A stretch of 64,000 nt of DNA from Leptospirillum ferrooxidans C2-3 (GTDB taxonomy: Bacteria > Nitrospirota > Leptospirillia > Leptospirillales > Leptospirillaceae): contig NC_017094.1 of the NCBI RefSeq assembly GCF_000284315.1, forward strand, positions 2,077,486-2,141,485. Direction: 5' to 3'. The stretch's first letter is position 1; each line of letters starts with the position of its first letter. The notes beneath the pieces are model-generated. The model saw only the letters and a list, made by a program, of their open reading frames with translations. It was not told where the DNA came from and made no database searches. Positions 63,942 to 64,000 of this stretch are shown here, in pieces. The position numbers were made by a program, and so were the translations under genes.

Positions 63942-64000
63942 TTTTTTGACTTCCTCCCGGCCGGAGTTCCTTCTTCCGGACACCCGCTTTACAGGGTTCC

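Overview
The window is a piece of a Gram-negative, flagellated bacterial chromosome with roughly balanced base composition. Outer-membrane proteins with Sec signals, a PstSCAB-PhoU system, FliM/FliS, ThyX instead of ThyA and a very heavy load of cyclic-di-GMP genes are consistent with a Leptospirillum-like member of the Nitrospirota. That taxonomic guess rests on overall gene character, not on a marker gene, so treat it as inference. No rRNA, CRISPR array or phage block is visible.

Layout. 1-1049: a frameshifted tnpB (IS200/IS605-type) remnant. 1065-3941: a tightly coupled operon of an HDAC-like deacetylase, two unknown small proteins (one with a zinc ribbon) and fructose-1,6-bisphosphatase. 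3962-8085: an outer-membrane barrel protein, a 64-residue zinc-ribbon protein, an aldehyde dehydrogenase and an unknown exported protein. 8099-10609: a diguanylate cyclase with an HD-GYP phosphodiesterase. 10865-11668: ThyX. 11684-19280: phosphate block on the minus strand (porin, PhoB-like regulator, pstS, pstC, pstA, pstB, phoU), with a three-half-site Pho box in front of pstS and a terminator-like hairpin between pstS and pstC. 19609-26411: thiamine-binding protein, purA, DUF1054 protein, a tandem SagB-like flavoprotein, UbiB-like kinase and RadC. 26786-32014: a 1742-residue PAS/GAF/GGDEF/EAL protein. 32047-37813: envelope genes (PAP2 phosphatase, YkgJ, PQQ propeller, BamE-like lipoprotein, bifunctional penicillin-binding protein). 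37985-38058: tRNA-Gln(CUG). 38220-42087: fliM and a soluble chemoreceptor, split by a complete IS element with 17-bp direct repeats. 42136-45940: a MacAB-like exporter with pyrophosphatase. 46022-52922: two more large GGDEF proteins, a membrane protein and a PilZ-like protein. 52894-63941: a minus-strand motility/glycosylation operon from fliS through four or five glycosyltransferases to small unknown proteins.

Two themes dominate. The first is phosphate: uptake, a dedicated porin and a PhoB-like regulator lie together, but no PhoR kinase is in view. The second is motility and surface life: six c-di-GMP proteins, flagellar genes and a probable flagellin glycosylation island. The most unusual local structure is the IS element at 39358-40740. 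It sits exactly between two divergent sigma-28-like -10 boxes of fliM and the chemoreceptor gene, and its long target duplication leaves a copy of the same 17 bases beside each promoter. Other items worth follow-up are the tandem SagB protein with no azole-peptide partners and the fused glycosyltransferase-methyltransferase-TPR protein.
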